Part shown: piece by piece, positions 6,284 to 14,337 of the stretch | How the letters are laid out: the number at the start of each line of letters is the position of its first letter | Numbering within the stretch: position 1 is the first letter of the stretch | Origin: Robertmurraya andreesenii | Lineage (GTDB): Bacteria; Bacillota; Bacilli; Bacillales; Cytobacillaceae | Reading direction: 5' to 3' | NCBI RefSeq assembly: GCF_030813005.1 | Contig: NZ_JAUSTU010000005.1 | Coordinates: forward strand, 160,570 to 224,569 | Length of the DNA stretch: 64,000 nucleotides | Position numbers and translations under genes: made by a program | The notes under the pieces: generated by a model | Seen by the model: only the letters and a program-made list of their open reading frames with translations | Told to the model about the DNA's origin: nothing | The model's database searches: none

Positions 6284-8848
6284 ATGGCAGAAAAATACCA
6301 AACAAGAGAGGAGCGCCGCAAGCAGCTTTCCAACCAGCAAAAGGGAAAAAAACAGTCGAAGAATATTTTTAAGCGAATCTTATTAATCCTTGTTGGTTTA
6401 GGAGTAGCGGGTATGCTTGTAGGAGTTGCTGCTTTCGCATTTATGGTCAAGGATGCTCCAAAGCTCGATGAAAAATTACTAAAAGACCCCATTTCCTCAC
6501 AGTTGTACGATTTGGATAAGAAGCCTATCACAGAAATCGGCTCTGAGAAACGGGATTATGTAAATTATGAGGATATACCAAAAAATGTAGAGGAAGCGAT
6601 TCTTGCAACAGAAGATGTTCGCTTCTACAAGCACCATGGGATTGATTTCAAACGCTTAGGTGGAGCGGTTATTGCGAATATAACCCGCGGATTTGGTGCC
6701 GAGGGTGCCAGTACCATTACCCAGCAGGTTGTAAAGAATTCCTTTTTAACACCGGAAAAAACACTATCAAGAAAAGCTCAGGAGGCATGGCTAGCCTTCC
6801 AGCTTGAACGTAAATATTCGAAAGAGCAAATCTTCGAAATGTATGTGAATAAGGTTTGGTTGGATAGCGGTGGTCACGGGATCGCCACAGGCGCTAAGGT
6901 TTACTTCGGCAAAGAGCTTGATGAACTAACGCTACCAGAAACGGCATTGCTTGCGGGAATGCCTCAAAGTCCGGCCAATTACAATCCTTTTAAACATCCG
7001 GATAGGGCCGAGAAACGACGTAATATTGTTCTTTCCTTAATGCATCAGCATGGATTTATCACTAAAGATGAAATGGAGAAAGCAAAGGCTGTAGATGTTA
7101 CCTCTACATTAGTTCCAGAGGAACATCGTCAGAACGGGGATATCCCCTATGATGCATTTATTGGTCATGTTGTAAAGGAAATCAAGGAAAAGTACCCTGA
7201 TATTGATCCTTTTTCAGATGGGTTGAAGATTTATACCACTTTGGATACGAGCGCTCAAGAATATGTGGAAAAGATTCTAAACAGCGATGAAATCGTCAAA
7301 TATCCAGATGAAAAGCTGCAGGCAGGTATCACCCTTCTGGATACAACCACAGGCCAAATTAGAGCCCTTGGTGGTGGCCGTAACCAAACTGGAGATTTTG
7401 GCTTTAACTATGCGACAGATGCTAAAAGACAGCCAGGTTCAACGATAAAACCAATTCTCGATTACGGGCCTGCCATCGAGCATTTAAAATGGGGAACCTA
7501 TTATACATTAGAAGATAAGCCCTATACGTATTCAACAGGTGACAAAATCAATAACTGGGATAATAAGCATATGGGTGTGATGTCGATAAGAACCGCATTA
7601 GCATTATCGCGCAATATCCCTGCCCTCCAAGCCTTCCAAGCTGTTGGTGGAGAGAAAGCAAAGCAATTTGCGATCAACCTTGGAATTCCTTTGAAGGAAA
7701 TTCATGAATCTTATTCCATCGGAGGATTTGGTGGTAAGGATAAAGGAGTTTCCTCATTAGAAATGGCTGGGGCTTACAGTGCCTTTGGCAACAATGGCTA
7801 CTATACAAAGCCTTACTCAGTCATCGAAATTGTACTACGTGACGGCACGAAGCTGGACATGAAGCCTGAAACAAAGGTTGTCATGCAGGATTACACGGCT
7901 TTTATGATTACCGATATGCTGAAGGATGTTGTTCGGAGCGGAACTGGTAAGAAAGCTAATGTTCCGGGACTTCATTTAGCCGGAAAAACAGGGACGACCA
8001 ACTATTCAGATGAGGATAAAAAGAAATTCAATATCCCACGTGGTGCCGTCCCAGATGCCTGGTTTGTTGGTTACACGACGAATTATACGGCAGCCATCTG
8101 GACCGGCTACGACAAGAAATATGAGAACTTTCTAGTTGGAGACGACCAAAAAATTGCCCAAAAACTGTTCAAAAATATTATGGAGAATGTGTCCGAAGGG
8201 AAGGAAAAATCCGACTTTAAGGTTCCTAATTCGGTTGAAAAGGTAAAAATCGAAAAAGGCACCACTAAGCTTGCGAGCGAATTTACACCAGAGAATTTAA
8301 TTGTTACAGAATATGCTGTAAAAGGACACGCGCCTACAGAGGTTTCTGAGAAATATCATAAGCTACCTGCTCCTATCGGGCTCCACGCAAACTTTGAAGC
8401 CGATAAAAATGAAATTGTATTGACGTGGGATTACGACAATGAAAACAGCGAAGGAATTGAATTCGAGGTGTATGCTTCTAAGGATAATGGTGCTGAGGAG
8501 TTACTAACCGTTATTCCTGATAAGACCATTCGATTAAAAGCTGAAAATGGAGGAACCTATTCCTTCAAGGTTATCGCAGTAAGGGATGATCTGCGTAGTG
8601 ACCCAGCTACAACGACCCTGCGTGTAACGGCACCATCCGATGTCATTGAAGATGAGGATGATGGCCAGAATGAAGGAGTACCAGATCAAGATAATGAACA
8701 AGATCAAGACGAAGATAACATCCCTGGTAATAATAATGGCAACCAGGGTGGAAACGGAAACGGCAATAGCAACGGTAATGGGCAGCCGGGCCAGGGTGGC
8801 AATACAGGTGGAGGAAACCAAGGTGGAAATAACGGAAACAGACCTTAA
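6284..8848 (+). CDS. ponA: class A penicillin-binding protein 1
   Basis: Bifunctional peptidoglycan glycosyltransferase/transpeptidase of 854 residues. Order: short cytoplasmic N terminus, a membrane anchor (about residues 26-48), a GT51 domain with ATEDVRFYKHHGID and TITQQ, then a transpeptidase with active-site SxxK in QPGSTIKP, SRN and KTGTTN. After about residue 690 comes a fibronectin type III-like domain and an acidic then Gly/Asn-rich tail of roughly 60 residues. The start is the second in-frame ATG, because AAGGAAGG abuts the first. It is co-transcribed with recU. Confidence 0.95.
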   Translation: MAEKYQTREERRKQLSNQQKGKKQSKNIFKRILLILVGLGVAGMLVGVAAFAFMVKDAPKLDEKLLKDPISSQLYDLDKKPITEIGSEKRDYVNYEDIPKNVEEAILATEDVRFYKHHGIDFKRLGGAVIANITRGFGAEGASTITQQVVKNSFLTPEKTLSRKAQEAWLAFQLERKYSKEQIFEMYVNKVWLDSGGHGIATGAKVYFGKELDELTLPETALLAGMPQSPANYNPFKHPDRAEKRRNIVLSLMHQHGFITKDEMEKAKAVDVTSTLVPEEHRQNGDIPYDAFIGHVVKEIKEKYPDIDPFSDGLKIYTTLDTSAQEYVEKILNSDEIVKYPDEKLQAGITLLDTTTGQIRALGGGRNQTGDFGFNYATDAKRQPGSTIKPILDYGPAIEHLKWGTYYTLEDKPYTYSTGDKINNWDNKHMGVMSIRTALALSRNIPALQAFQAVGGEKAKQFAINLGIPLKEIHESYSIGGFGGKDKGVSSLEMAGAYSAFGNNGYYTKPYSVIEIVLRDGTKLDMKPETKVVMQDYTAFMITDMLKDVVRSGTGKKANVPGLHLAGKTGTTNYSDEDKKKFNIPRGAVPDAWFVGYTTNYTAAIWTGYDKKYENFLVGDDQKIAQKLFKNIMENVSEGKEKSDFKVPNSVEKVKIEKGTTKLASEFTPENLIVTEYAVKGHAPTEVSEKYHKLPAPIGLHANFEADKNEIVLTWDYDNENSEGIEFEVYASKDNGAEELLTVIPDKTIRLKAENGGTYSFKVIAVRDDLRSDPATTTLRVTAPSDVIEDEDDGQNEGVPDQDNEQDQDEDNIPGNNNGNQGGNGNGNSNGNGQPGQGGNTGGGNQGGNNGNRP

Positions 8849-8926
8849 CCCTGGGCGATGAACAAATGTTGAGCGCCCTTCCCGCTCCTTAAGCTAGAAC
8901 ATGTTGCTAAGTTCAAAATCTAAAAC

Positions 8927-8961
8927 AAAAGCGTCTAGGCTTACATAGCTTAGACGCTTTT
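8927..8961. terminator. bidirectional terminator between ponA and ypoC
   Basis: A 15-bp stem AAAAGCGTCTAGGCT/AGCTTAGACGCTTTT with one G-U pair and a 5-base loop. A and T runs flank it on both sides, so it serves convergent ponA and ypoC. A second weaker hairpin (8852-8879 region, GGGCG/CGCCC) lies closer to ponA without a T run. Confidence 0.82.
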
Positions 8962-9472
8962 ACTTTCGTTTCTTTAATGCGATAGACTTTTCATATCCTT
9001 TTTCAAGCTCGATCATCAGCTCTCTGAGCTGCATATAGGAATGATGCAATCCAGGACGTTCCATTACAAAATCCAATCTTTCCTGTACATTAACAGGCTT
9101 TATCTCTAACAGATGATATGCAATTTCTGGGCATAATTTGGTAGGTTGTCCATTGGCCCAATGTAAAAATTGTAGAAAAAGACCAATTCCTTTTCTCATA
9201 GGCGGAATAACAGATCTTTTATCCCGCTTTTGCAAAGGAATGCGAATAGCCTCCTTTACCTTCTCCCATTCCGTCAAAAGGGCGGAAATGCTCTCTGAAG
9301 AGTGCAGCCATGGCTTATGAGCTTCAATACCCGAAAAATAAGCCGCTTCATACATAAAAGGGATTTCGAGATTAAGTGTGGCCTCGTGGTCAATGGCTAA
9401 AAGAATGCTACCATCGGGAAAAAAGAAGGGACGCTTAAGCTCAGCAGGGACCTCAATGCAGGCTTGCTTCAT
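8960..9472 (-). CDS. ypoC: YpoC family protein
   Basis: A 170-residue helical protein, position and pattern as B. subtilis YpoC, always downstream of nth. Recognisable blocks are HKPWLHSSESI and LFLQFLHWANGQP. No catalytic motif is seen. Its ATG overlaps the nth stop codon (ATGA), so translation is probably coupled; a start 33 bases upstream inside nth is less likely. Function unknown. Confidence 0.75.
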   Translation of the reverse strand: MKQACIEVPAELKRPFFFPDGSILLAIDHEATLNLEIPFMYEAAYFSGIEAHKPWLHSSESISALLTEWEKVKEAIRIPLQKRDKRSVIPPMRKGIGLFLQFLHWANGQPTKLCPEIAYHLLEIKPVNVQERLDFVMERPGLHHSYMQLRELMIELEKGYEKSIALKKRK

Positions 9473-10125
9473 TTTTTTCTCATCCTTTTCTTCCCTTCGC
9501 GGCAAAGCTCCAACAGGGGACAGATATCACATTGTGGATTTTGAGCCTTGCAATGATAGCGTCCAAAGAAAATAAGGCGGTGATGGGTTTCTGACCATTC
9601 CTCCTTCGGGATCTTTCTCATAAGGGTTTTTTCCACCTCTAAGACCGAATCCTTCCAGCGACAAATGGCTAATCTCTTACTTACCCTTTCCACATGGGTA
9701 TCTACCGCTATCGCCGGAACACCGTAAGCAACCGAAACAACAACATTGGCTGTCTTTCTGCCAACCCCTGGAAGCTTCGTAAGTTCATCCCGATCATTCG
9801 GCACCTTCCCATCGTAGTCATCCAACAGCATCCTGCATAGCTTCTGAATATTCTTGGCCTTATTTCGGTATAACCCGATCGAGCGGATATCATTTTGTAA
9901 TTCCTCGAGAGGAACCGCTAAATAATCCTCAGGAGTCTTATATTTTTGAAACAGGTTTTTCGTTACTTTGTTGACCAATATATCCGTACATTGGGCGGAC
10001 AGTGCCACCGCAATGACGAGCTCAAAGGGGTTCGAATGAATGAGCTCACAATGAGCATCTGGATACATTTCCCCGATTGTATCTAGGCAATATCGAATTT
10101 GCGTATTGTTTAACATATTCTTCAC
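9469..10125 (-). CDS. nth: endonuclease III
   Basis: Bifunctional DNA glycosylase/AP lyase that removes oxidised pyrimidines. The 218 residues contain the helix-hairpin-helix LPGVGRKTANVV with its catalytic Lys, the catalytic Asp in VDTHVERVSKRL, and the C-terminal [4Fe-4S] loop C-x6-C-x2-C-x5-C (CKAQNPQCDICPLLELC). Usual length. It overlaps ypoC by 4 bases and follows dnaD, the standard Bacillus order. Confidence 0.96.
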   Translation of the reverse strand: MKNMLNNTQIRYCLDTIGEMYPDAHCELIHSNPFELVIAVALSAQCTDILVNKVTKNLFQKYKTPEDYLAVPLEELQNDIRSIGLYRNKAKNIQKLCRMLLDDYDGKVPNDRDELTKLPGVGRKTANVVVSVAYGVPAIAVDTHVERVSKRLAICRWKDSVLEVEKTLMRKIPKEEWSETHHRLIFFGRYHCKAQNPQCDICPLLELCREGKKRMRKK

Positions 10126-10164
10126 TCGCTTATCTTACTTTACTATTTATTGTGCATCAATCCG

Positions 10165-10231
10165 CCTTATGCGTATGGATTCACTTCGTTGCTCGTACCG
10201 AGCAAAACACGTTCATTCCATACGCATAAGG
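10165..10231 (-). repeat. 67-nt dispersed stem-loop element, copy 1
   Basis: The outer 14-bp arms (CCTTATGCGTATGG and its exact inverse) enclose a smaller hairpin, TTGCTCG-gta-CGAGCAA on the minus strand. It starts 9 bases after the dnaD stop. A second copy of identical length is at 41643-41709, after ndk. No T run follows, so it is not a classical terminator. Confidence 0.8.
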
Positions 10232-10239
10232 CTAACCAA

Positions 10240-10947
10240 TTACTGTTCTAGCCAATTATAAAACGGGACAGCCTCTGATCTTGTCGTTTGCTCACCAGCT
10301 TGTCCCTTTTGCTGATGATTTTGATACTGACGGAATTTATTCCCGTAGCTTTTTGCTTGCTCAATGGTTTTAATTCCATTTTTCTTCCATTCAAATAAAA
10401 TTCGATCAATATAACGGAAATTTAATTTCCCTGAGATCACCGCTTCTCTTAAAGCGGCTTTAATAATAATCGGTTCATGACGGTCATCGTCCAGCCAGAG
10501 AGTAAGTGTTTCACATTCAAAAGGCGAAAGTGGCCTTCCAAACTCCTGCTCAAAAATGGTATATAGATCCATCTCCATTTTCTCTTGATTTTGTGTTTGC
10601 TGCTTGTTTTCACTCATTAAGAATTGGTTGATTAATTTGCTCCAAAGGGGTTCAATGCTATATTTTTCATATCGAATTCCTGATTCGGAATACTCCTCCT
10701 CAATCGTGATTAATCCTTTTTGAATCAACCTACGTAGGAGATCAGAGCATTTCGTACTGGAAACGGTCATTCTTGCAGATATTTCAGTTGGTGTTGGAAA
10801 GGCATTCCCTTTTTCTATAAAAGCCATGACGTGCAACAGTAAAACTAGTTCCTCTTCATTGATGTTCATTTGTTTATAATGGGTCAACAGCACAGATGGG
10901 AATGAGATTTGCCCCTCTTGCACCCACTTTAAAATATTTTCTTTCAT
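10240..10947 (-). CDS. dnaD: DnaD, primosome component
   Basis: Helicase-loading replication initiation protein that acts with DnaB and DnaI at DnaA- or PriA-marked sites. The 235 residues contain an N-terminal winged helix (about 20-100; PTPTEISARMTVSSTKCSDLL) and the C-terminal DnaD/DnaB_II domain with the family motif YIDRILFEWKKNGIKT. The start follows AGAGGTG by about 7 bases; the longer ORF has ten extra residues without an RBS. Confidence 0.94.
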   Translation of the reverse strand: MKENILKWVQEGQISFPSVLLTHYKQMNINEEELVLLLHVMAFIEKGNAFPTPTEISARMTVSSTKCSDLLRRLIQKGLITIEEEYSESGIRYEKYSIEPLWSKLINQFLMSENKQQTQNQEKMEMDLYTIFEQEFGRPLSPFECETLTLWLDDDRHEPIIIKAALREAVISGKLNFRYIDRILFEWKKNGIKTIEQAKSYGNKFRQYQNHQQKGQAGEQTTRSEAVPFYNWLEQ

Positions 10948-11035
10948 ATTGAGACACCTCTCACCTAAGTATATCATGAAGTTGGACTTGCTAGGTATGG
11001 AGAAAAATTATCCTTCTATTTTCCAAGGAGAAAGT

Positions 11036-11064
11036 AAAAAAGTCCGCTGTTACAGCGAACTTTT
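11036..11064 (-). terminator. terminator of the aspB-asnS transcript
   Basis: On the minus strand AAAAGTTCGCTG-taa-CAGCGGACTTTTTT folds with one U-G pair and ends in a T run. It lies just after the asnS stop. Confidence 0.83.
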
Positions 11065-11074
11065 CACCTATACA

Positions 11075-12370
11075 TTAAGGATATAAACGGTTTAAAAGTC
11101 TTGGGAATGGAATGGTTTCACGAACATGCTCTACTCCGCTCACCCAAGCGACCGTTCTTTCAAGCCCCAGTCCAAAGCCAGAATGTGGAACGGCTCCATA
11201 TTTACATAAATCTAAATACCACTGATAGTTTTCTAATGGAAGATGATGCTCTTCAATTCTTTGCTTCATTAAATCATAATCGTGAATCCGCTCAGATCCT
11301 CCGATAATTTCACCATAGCCCTCAGGCGCAATCAAGTCTGCACAAAGGACAACATCGTCACGCTCAGCATCTGGCTGCATATAGAAAGGCTTTATCCCAA
11401 TCGGATATTTTGTAATAAAGACTGGCTTGTCGAAGCTTTCAGCAATCGCAGTCTCATGTGGAGCACCGAAATCATCTCCCCATTGAATATCGTCAAAGCC
11501 CTTCTCGTGAAGAAGCTTGATCGCATCATCATAGCTAATACGTGGGAATGGGGCTTTAATATTTTCTAGCTTGCTTGTATCTCTGCCAAGGGTTTTAAGC
11601 TCAATTTGACAATTCTTAAGAACGCTTTGAACGATGTAAGAAACATATTGCTCCTGTACCTCTAAGCTCTCTTCAAATTCAACAAAAGCCATCTCAGGCT
11701 CAATCATCCAGAACTCAATAAGATGACGGCGAGTTTTTGATTTTTCTGCACGGAAAGTTGGTCCGAAGGAGAACACCTTCCCTAGAGCCATCGCAGCTGC
11801 TTCCATGTAAAGCTGTCCACTTTGAGAGAGATAAGCATCCTCATCAAAATATTTCGTAGCAAAAAGCTCTGTCGTACCCTCAGGGGCACTACCTGTTAGG
11901 ATCGGTGGATCGACTTTGACAAAGCCCTGTTCATTAAAGAATTCATAGGTTGCACGGATGAGCTCATTCCGAATTTTCATGACAGCATGCTGACGGCGGG
12001 AACGCAACCAAAGATGACGATGGTCCATTAAGAATTCTGTACCATGCTCCTTTGGAGTGATTGGATAATCGACAGAATGATGAAGAATCTCCAAACCTCT
12101 TACAAGCAGCTCATAGCCAAGCGGTGAGCGTTCGTCTTTCTGAACAATACCGGTCACATAAACAGATGATTCTTGCGTCACGGATTTAGCCGCTTGAAAT
12201 AGCTCCTCTGGAACCTCTTCCTTTACGAGAACGCCCTGAATAAACCCAGTTCCATCCCGTAATTGTAGGAAAGCGATCTTTCCGCTTGACCGTTTATTCG
12301 CAATCCATGCTCCAATTTTAACTTCTTGATCGACATATTTGTGAACTTGTGAAATAGTTGTTTTGATCAA
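11075..12370 (-). CDS. asnS: asparaginyl-tRNA synthetase
   Basis: Class IIb aminoacyl-tRNA synthetase of 431 residues that charges tRNA-Asn. Seen: N-terminal OB-fold anticodon domain (KIGAWIANKRSSGKIAFLQL), motif 2 in FRAEKSKTRRHLIEFWMIEPE, and motif 3 in GFGLGLERTVAWVSG. It follows aspB after 41 bases. No T-box precedes it: the gap is too short. Confidence 0.96.
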   Translation of the reverse strand: MIKTTISQVHKYVDQEVKIGAWIANKRSSGKIAFLQLRDGTGFIQGVLVKEEVPEELFQAAKSVTQESSVYVTGIVQKDERSPLGYELLVRGLEILHHSVDYPITPKEHGTEFLMDHRHLWLRSRRQHAVMKIRNELIRATYEFFNEQGFVKVDPPILTGSAPEGTTELFATKYFDEDAYLSQSGQLYMEAAAMALGKVFSFGPTFRAEKSKTRRHLIEFWMIEPEMAFVEFEESLEVQEQYVSYIVQSVLKNCQIELKTLGRDTSKLENIKAPFPRISYDDAIKLLHEKGFDDIQWGDDFGAPHETAIAESFDKPVFITKYPIGIKPFYMQPDAERDDVVLCADLIAPEGYGEIIGGSERIHDYDLMKQRIEEHHLPLENYQWYLDLCKYGAVPHSGFGLGLERTVAWVSGVEHVRETIPFPRLLNRLYP

Positions 12371-12411
12371 TGTCCTAATACCTCCAAAAACTTAAAAACA
12401 TAATAGCTATA

Positions 12412-13602
12412 TTAATTTAATTTGCTTTCGACGAATTGCCCAATTCTTGCTACGGCTGCTTCTAAAACATCTAGGGATGTTGCATAGGATAAGCGAATAT
12501 TATCAGGGGAGCCAAACCCAGAGCCTGGCACAACGGCGACCATTGCTTCCTCTAATAGAGCAGTGGCGAACTCATCAACGGTTGAAAAACCTGAGAGTGT
12601 TGCCGCTTCTTTTACATTCGGATATAGGTAGAAGGCTCCCTGTGGCTTGATGCAAGAAATTCCCGGAATCGCTACAAGCTTATCATAAATCACATTGAGA
12701 CGATGTTCAAATGCTTCTTTCATTTCCTCAACCGCAGCCTGAGAACCTTCATACGCAGCAATGGCGCCATATTGAGCTGTTGTCGTTGGGTTGGACGTAC
12801 TATGGCTTGCAAGATTGACCATCGCTTTTATAATGGTTCCGTTCCCTGCAGCAAAACCGATTCTCCACCCTGTCATGGAATGGGATTTAGAAACCCCATT
12901 AATAATAATCGTCTGCTCCTTAAGCTCAGGGGAAAGCTCGGCGATGGAAACATGCTTATTGTCACCATAGATGAGCTTCTCATAAATCTCATCGGAGACA
13001 ATGAGTACATTCTTTTCAAGGCAAACCTTCCCAAGTGCTTGTAGCTCATCCGCAGTATAAACCATCCCGGTAGGATTGCTTGGAGAATTTATGATTACCG
13101 CTTTCGTTTTTTCGGTAATGGCACCTGCAAGCTGCTCAGGTGTAATTTTGAAATCATTTGATTCCAAGCCTTCGACAAAAATCGGTTTTCCACCAGCTAG
13201 TTTCACTTGCTCTGGATAGCTTACCCAATAAGGGACAGGAATGATGACCTCATCTCCCTCATCAAGGAGTACCTGAAAAAGGGTATACAAGGCATGCTTG
13301 GCCCCGCTTGTGACAATAATTTCATTTGGTTTATAATCAAGCCCTTGATCGACCTTAAATTTGTTGATGATGGCATTAATAAGTCTTGCGAGACCAGCAG
13401 AAGGAGTATACTTTGTATGTCCTTCATTCATTGAAGCGGTCGCCGCATCAATAATATGCTGCGGGGTATTAAAATCAGGTTCCCCTGCCCCCAAGCCAAT
13501 GATGTCATGACCTTCTGCTTTAAGCTGCTTCGCTTTTGCCGTAATGGCCAATGTCGCAGATGGGGTTAATGCTTTAACTCTCCCTGCTAGTTGAATTTCC
13601 AT
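12412..13602 (-). CDS. aspB: aspartate aminotransferase
   Basis: PLP-dependent class I aminotransferase of 396 residues (Ib type) that interconverts aspartate and oxaloacetate. Seen: GAGEPDFNTP, SPSNPTG, SDEIYEKLIY and the PLP lysine in NGVSKSHSMTGWRIG. It is in an operon with ypmB upstream and asnS downstream; the aspartate/asparagine link of neighbours is consistent. Confidence 0.95.
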   Translation of the reverse strand: MEIQLAGRVKALTPSATLAITAKAKQLKAEGHDIIGLGAGEPDFNTPQHIIDAATASMNEGHTKYTPSAGLARLINAIINKFKVDQGLDYKPNEIIVTSGAKHALYTLFQVLLDEGDEVIIPVPYWVSYPEQVKLAGGKPIFVEGLESNDFKITPEQLAGAITEKTKAVIINSPSNPTGMVYTADELQALGKVCLEKNVLIVSDEIYEKLIYGDNKHVSIAELSPELKEQTIIINGVSKSHSMTGWRIGFAAGNGTIIKAMVNLASHSTSNPTTTAQYGAIAAYEGSQAAVEEMKEAFEHRLNVIYDKLVAIPGISCIKPQGAFYLYPNVKEAATLSGFSTVDEFATALLEEAMVAVVPGSGFGSPDNIRLSYATSLDVLEAAVARIGQFVESKLN

Positions 13603-13626
13603 TATTTTTTCCTCCCAAGAAAAAAA

Positions 13627-14106
13627 TCATAAATTTTGTATATCTTTTAACCATTCTCCGGTTTCAAAATCAACATAATAATAATTGATTAAGTCATCAT
13701 TGGAGCGGTAATAGATTTCCCAAAGTGGAATGTTCTTTTCCATGCCTAGCTTTACAGTCATGACTTCTTCAGGTTTTTTCTTGTCATACAGCCTCTGAAT
13801 GGCCTCTTTTTTACTTATGCCATCCTTCTTTCTTTTGACAATGATTTTGCGATTATCCTCTTTCTCGGGGATCCAAGCAATTAATTTCTCTCCAGAATCA
13901 TCGGTTCCCTCAACAATATAATAGCTGCTGGAGCCATTGTAGATAGAAAAATCATTAATGGTTGTAATTTCTGTTTCCTTTAAGGCGATGGCCTCTGCCT
14001 TGGACTTATCCGTTCTTAAGGGCTCAAGCGCATTTATGTATATATTAATCACAATGCCAATCACTACTACAATGACAATAGAAACAATCCAAATCCACTT
14101 CTTCAT
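13627..14106 (-). CDS. ypmB: YpmB-like membrane-anchored protein (DUF5590)
   Basis: 159 residues: a cytoplasmic basic start, one membrane helix (about 4-25, IWIVSIVIVVVIGIVINIYI), then an extracytoplasmic part with a PepSY-like fold (SKAEAIALKE ... and YYVDFETGEWLKDIQ). Start chosen at the ATG after GGAGGG. It lies between dinG and aspB as in B. subtilis. The small ypmA gene found there in B. subtilis is not present in the gap before dinG. Confidence 0.8.
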   Translation of the reverse strand: MKKWIWIVSIVIVVVIGIVINIYINALEPLRTDKSKAEAIALKETEITTINDFSIYNGSSSYYIVEGTDDSGEKLIAWIPEKEDNRKIIVKRKKDGISKKEAIQRLYDKKKPEEVMTVKLGMEKNIPLWEIYYRSNDDLINYYYVDFETGEWLKDIQNL

Positions 14107-14228
14107 CGCTTGATCGTGCCCTCCAAATTTCTTCCTCCTCATGACTACAATATTTGTTAATCATAGATGGTTCACTTTAGGTCAAAATAAACTTAAGTAA
14201 TTGATACAAAAGCCTTGATTCTAGAAAC

Positions 14229-14234
14229 ATTATA
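14229..14234 (-). promoter_or_regulatory. candidate -10 of the ypmB-aspB-asnS operon
   Basis: TATAAT on the minus strand (in CTGATATAATG), about 120 bases before ypmB. No convincing -35 box is visible at 16-18 bases, so the call rests on the consensus -10 and its position. Confidence 0.4.
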
Positions 14235-14302
14235 TCAGTTTGATTCGAAAAATCATTAATAATTTCCCAAAATAAAATAACTTTTAGTCCACACACTCTT
14301 TG

Positions 14303-14328
14303 GCCGCGCTCCATGCGCGGCTTCTTTT
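14303..14328 (+). terminator. GC-rich hairpin downstream of dinG, T run on the plus strand
   Basis: Stem GCCGCGC/GCGCGGC with a 5-base loop. The T-rich tail (TTCTTTT) is on the plus strand, opposite to dinG and ypmB; on the minus strand no T run follows. It may stop antisense transcription into dinG or act as a 3' stabiliser of dinG mRNA. Confidence 0.45.
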
Positions 14329-14337
14329 ATAAACAGC

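Noticed and set aside
8852..8879. Hairpin just after ponA as its terminator
   Set aside because: Stem is interrupted and no T run follows; the hairpin at 8927-8961 is far better.
12371..12411. Possible T-box before asnS
   Set aside because: The gap to aspB is only 41 bases and has no T-box sequence; asnS is simply a distal operon gene.
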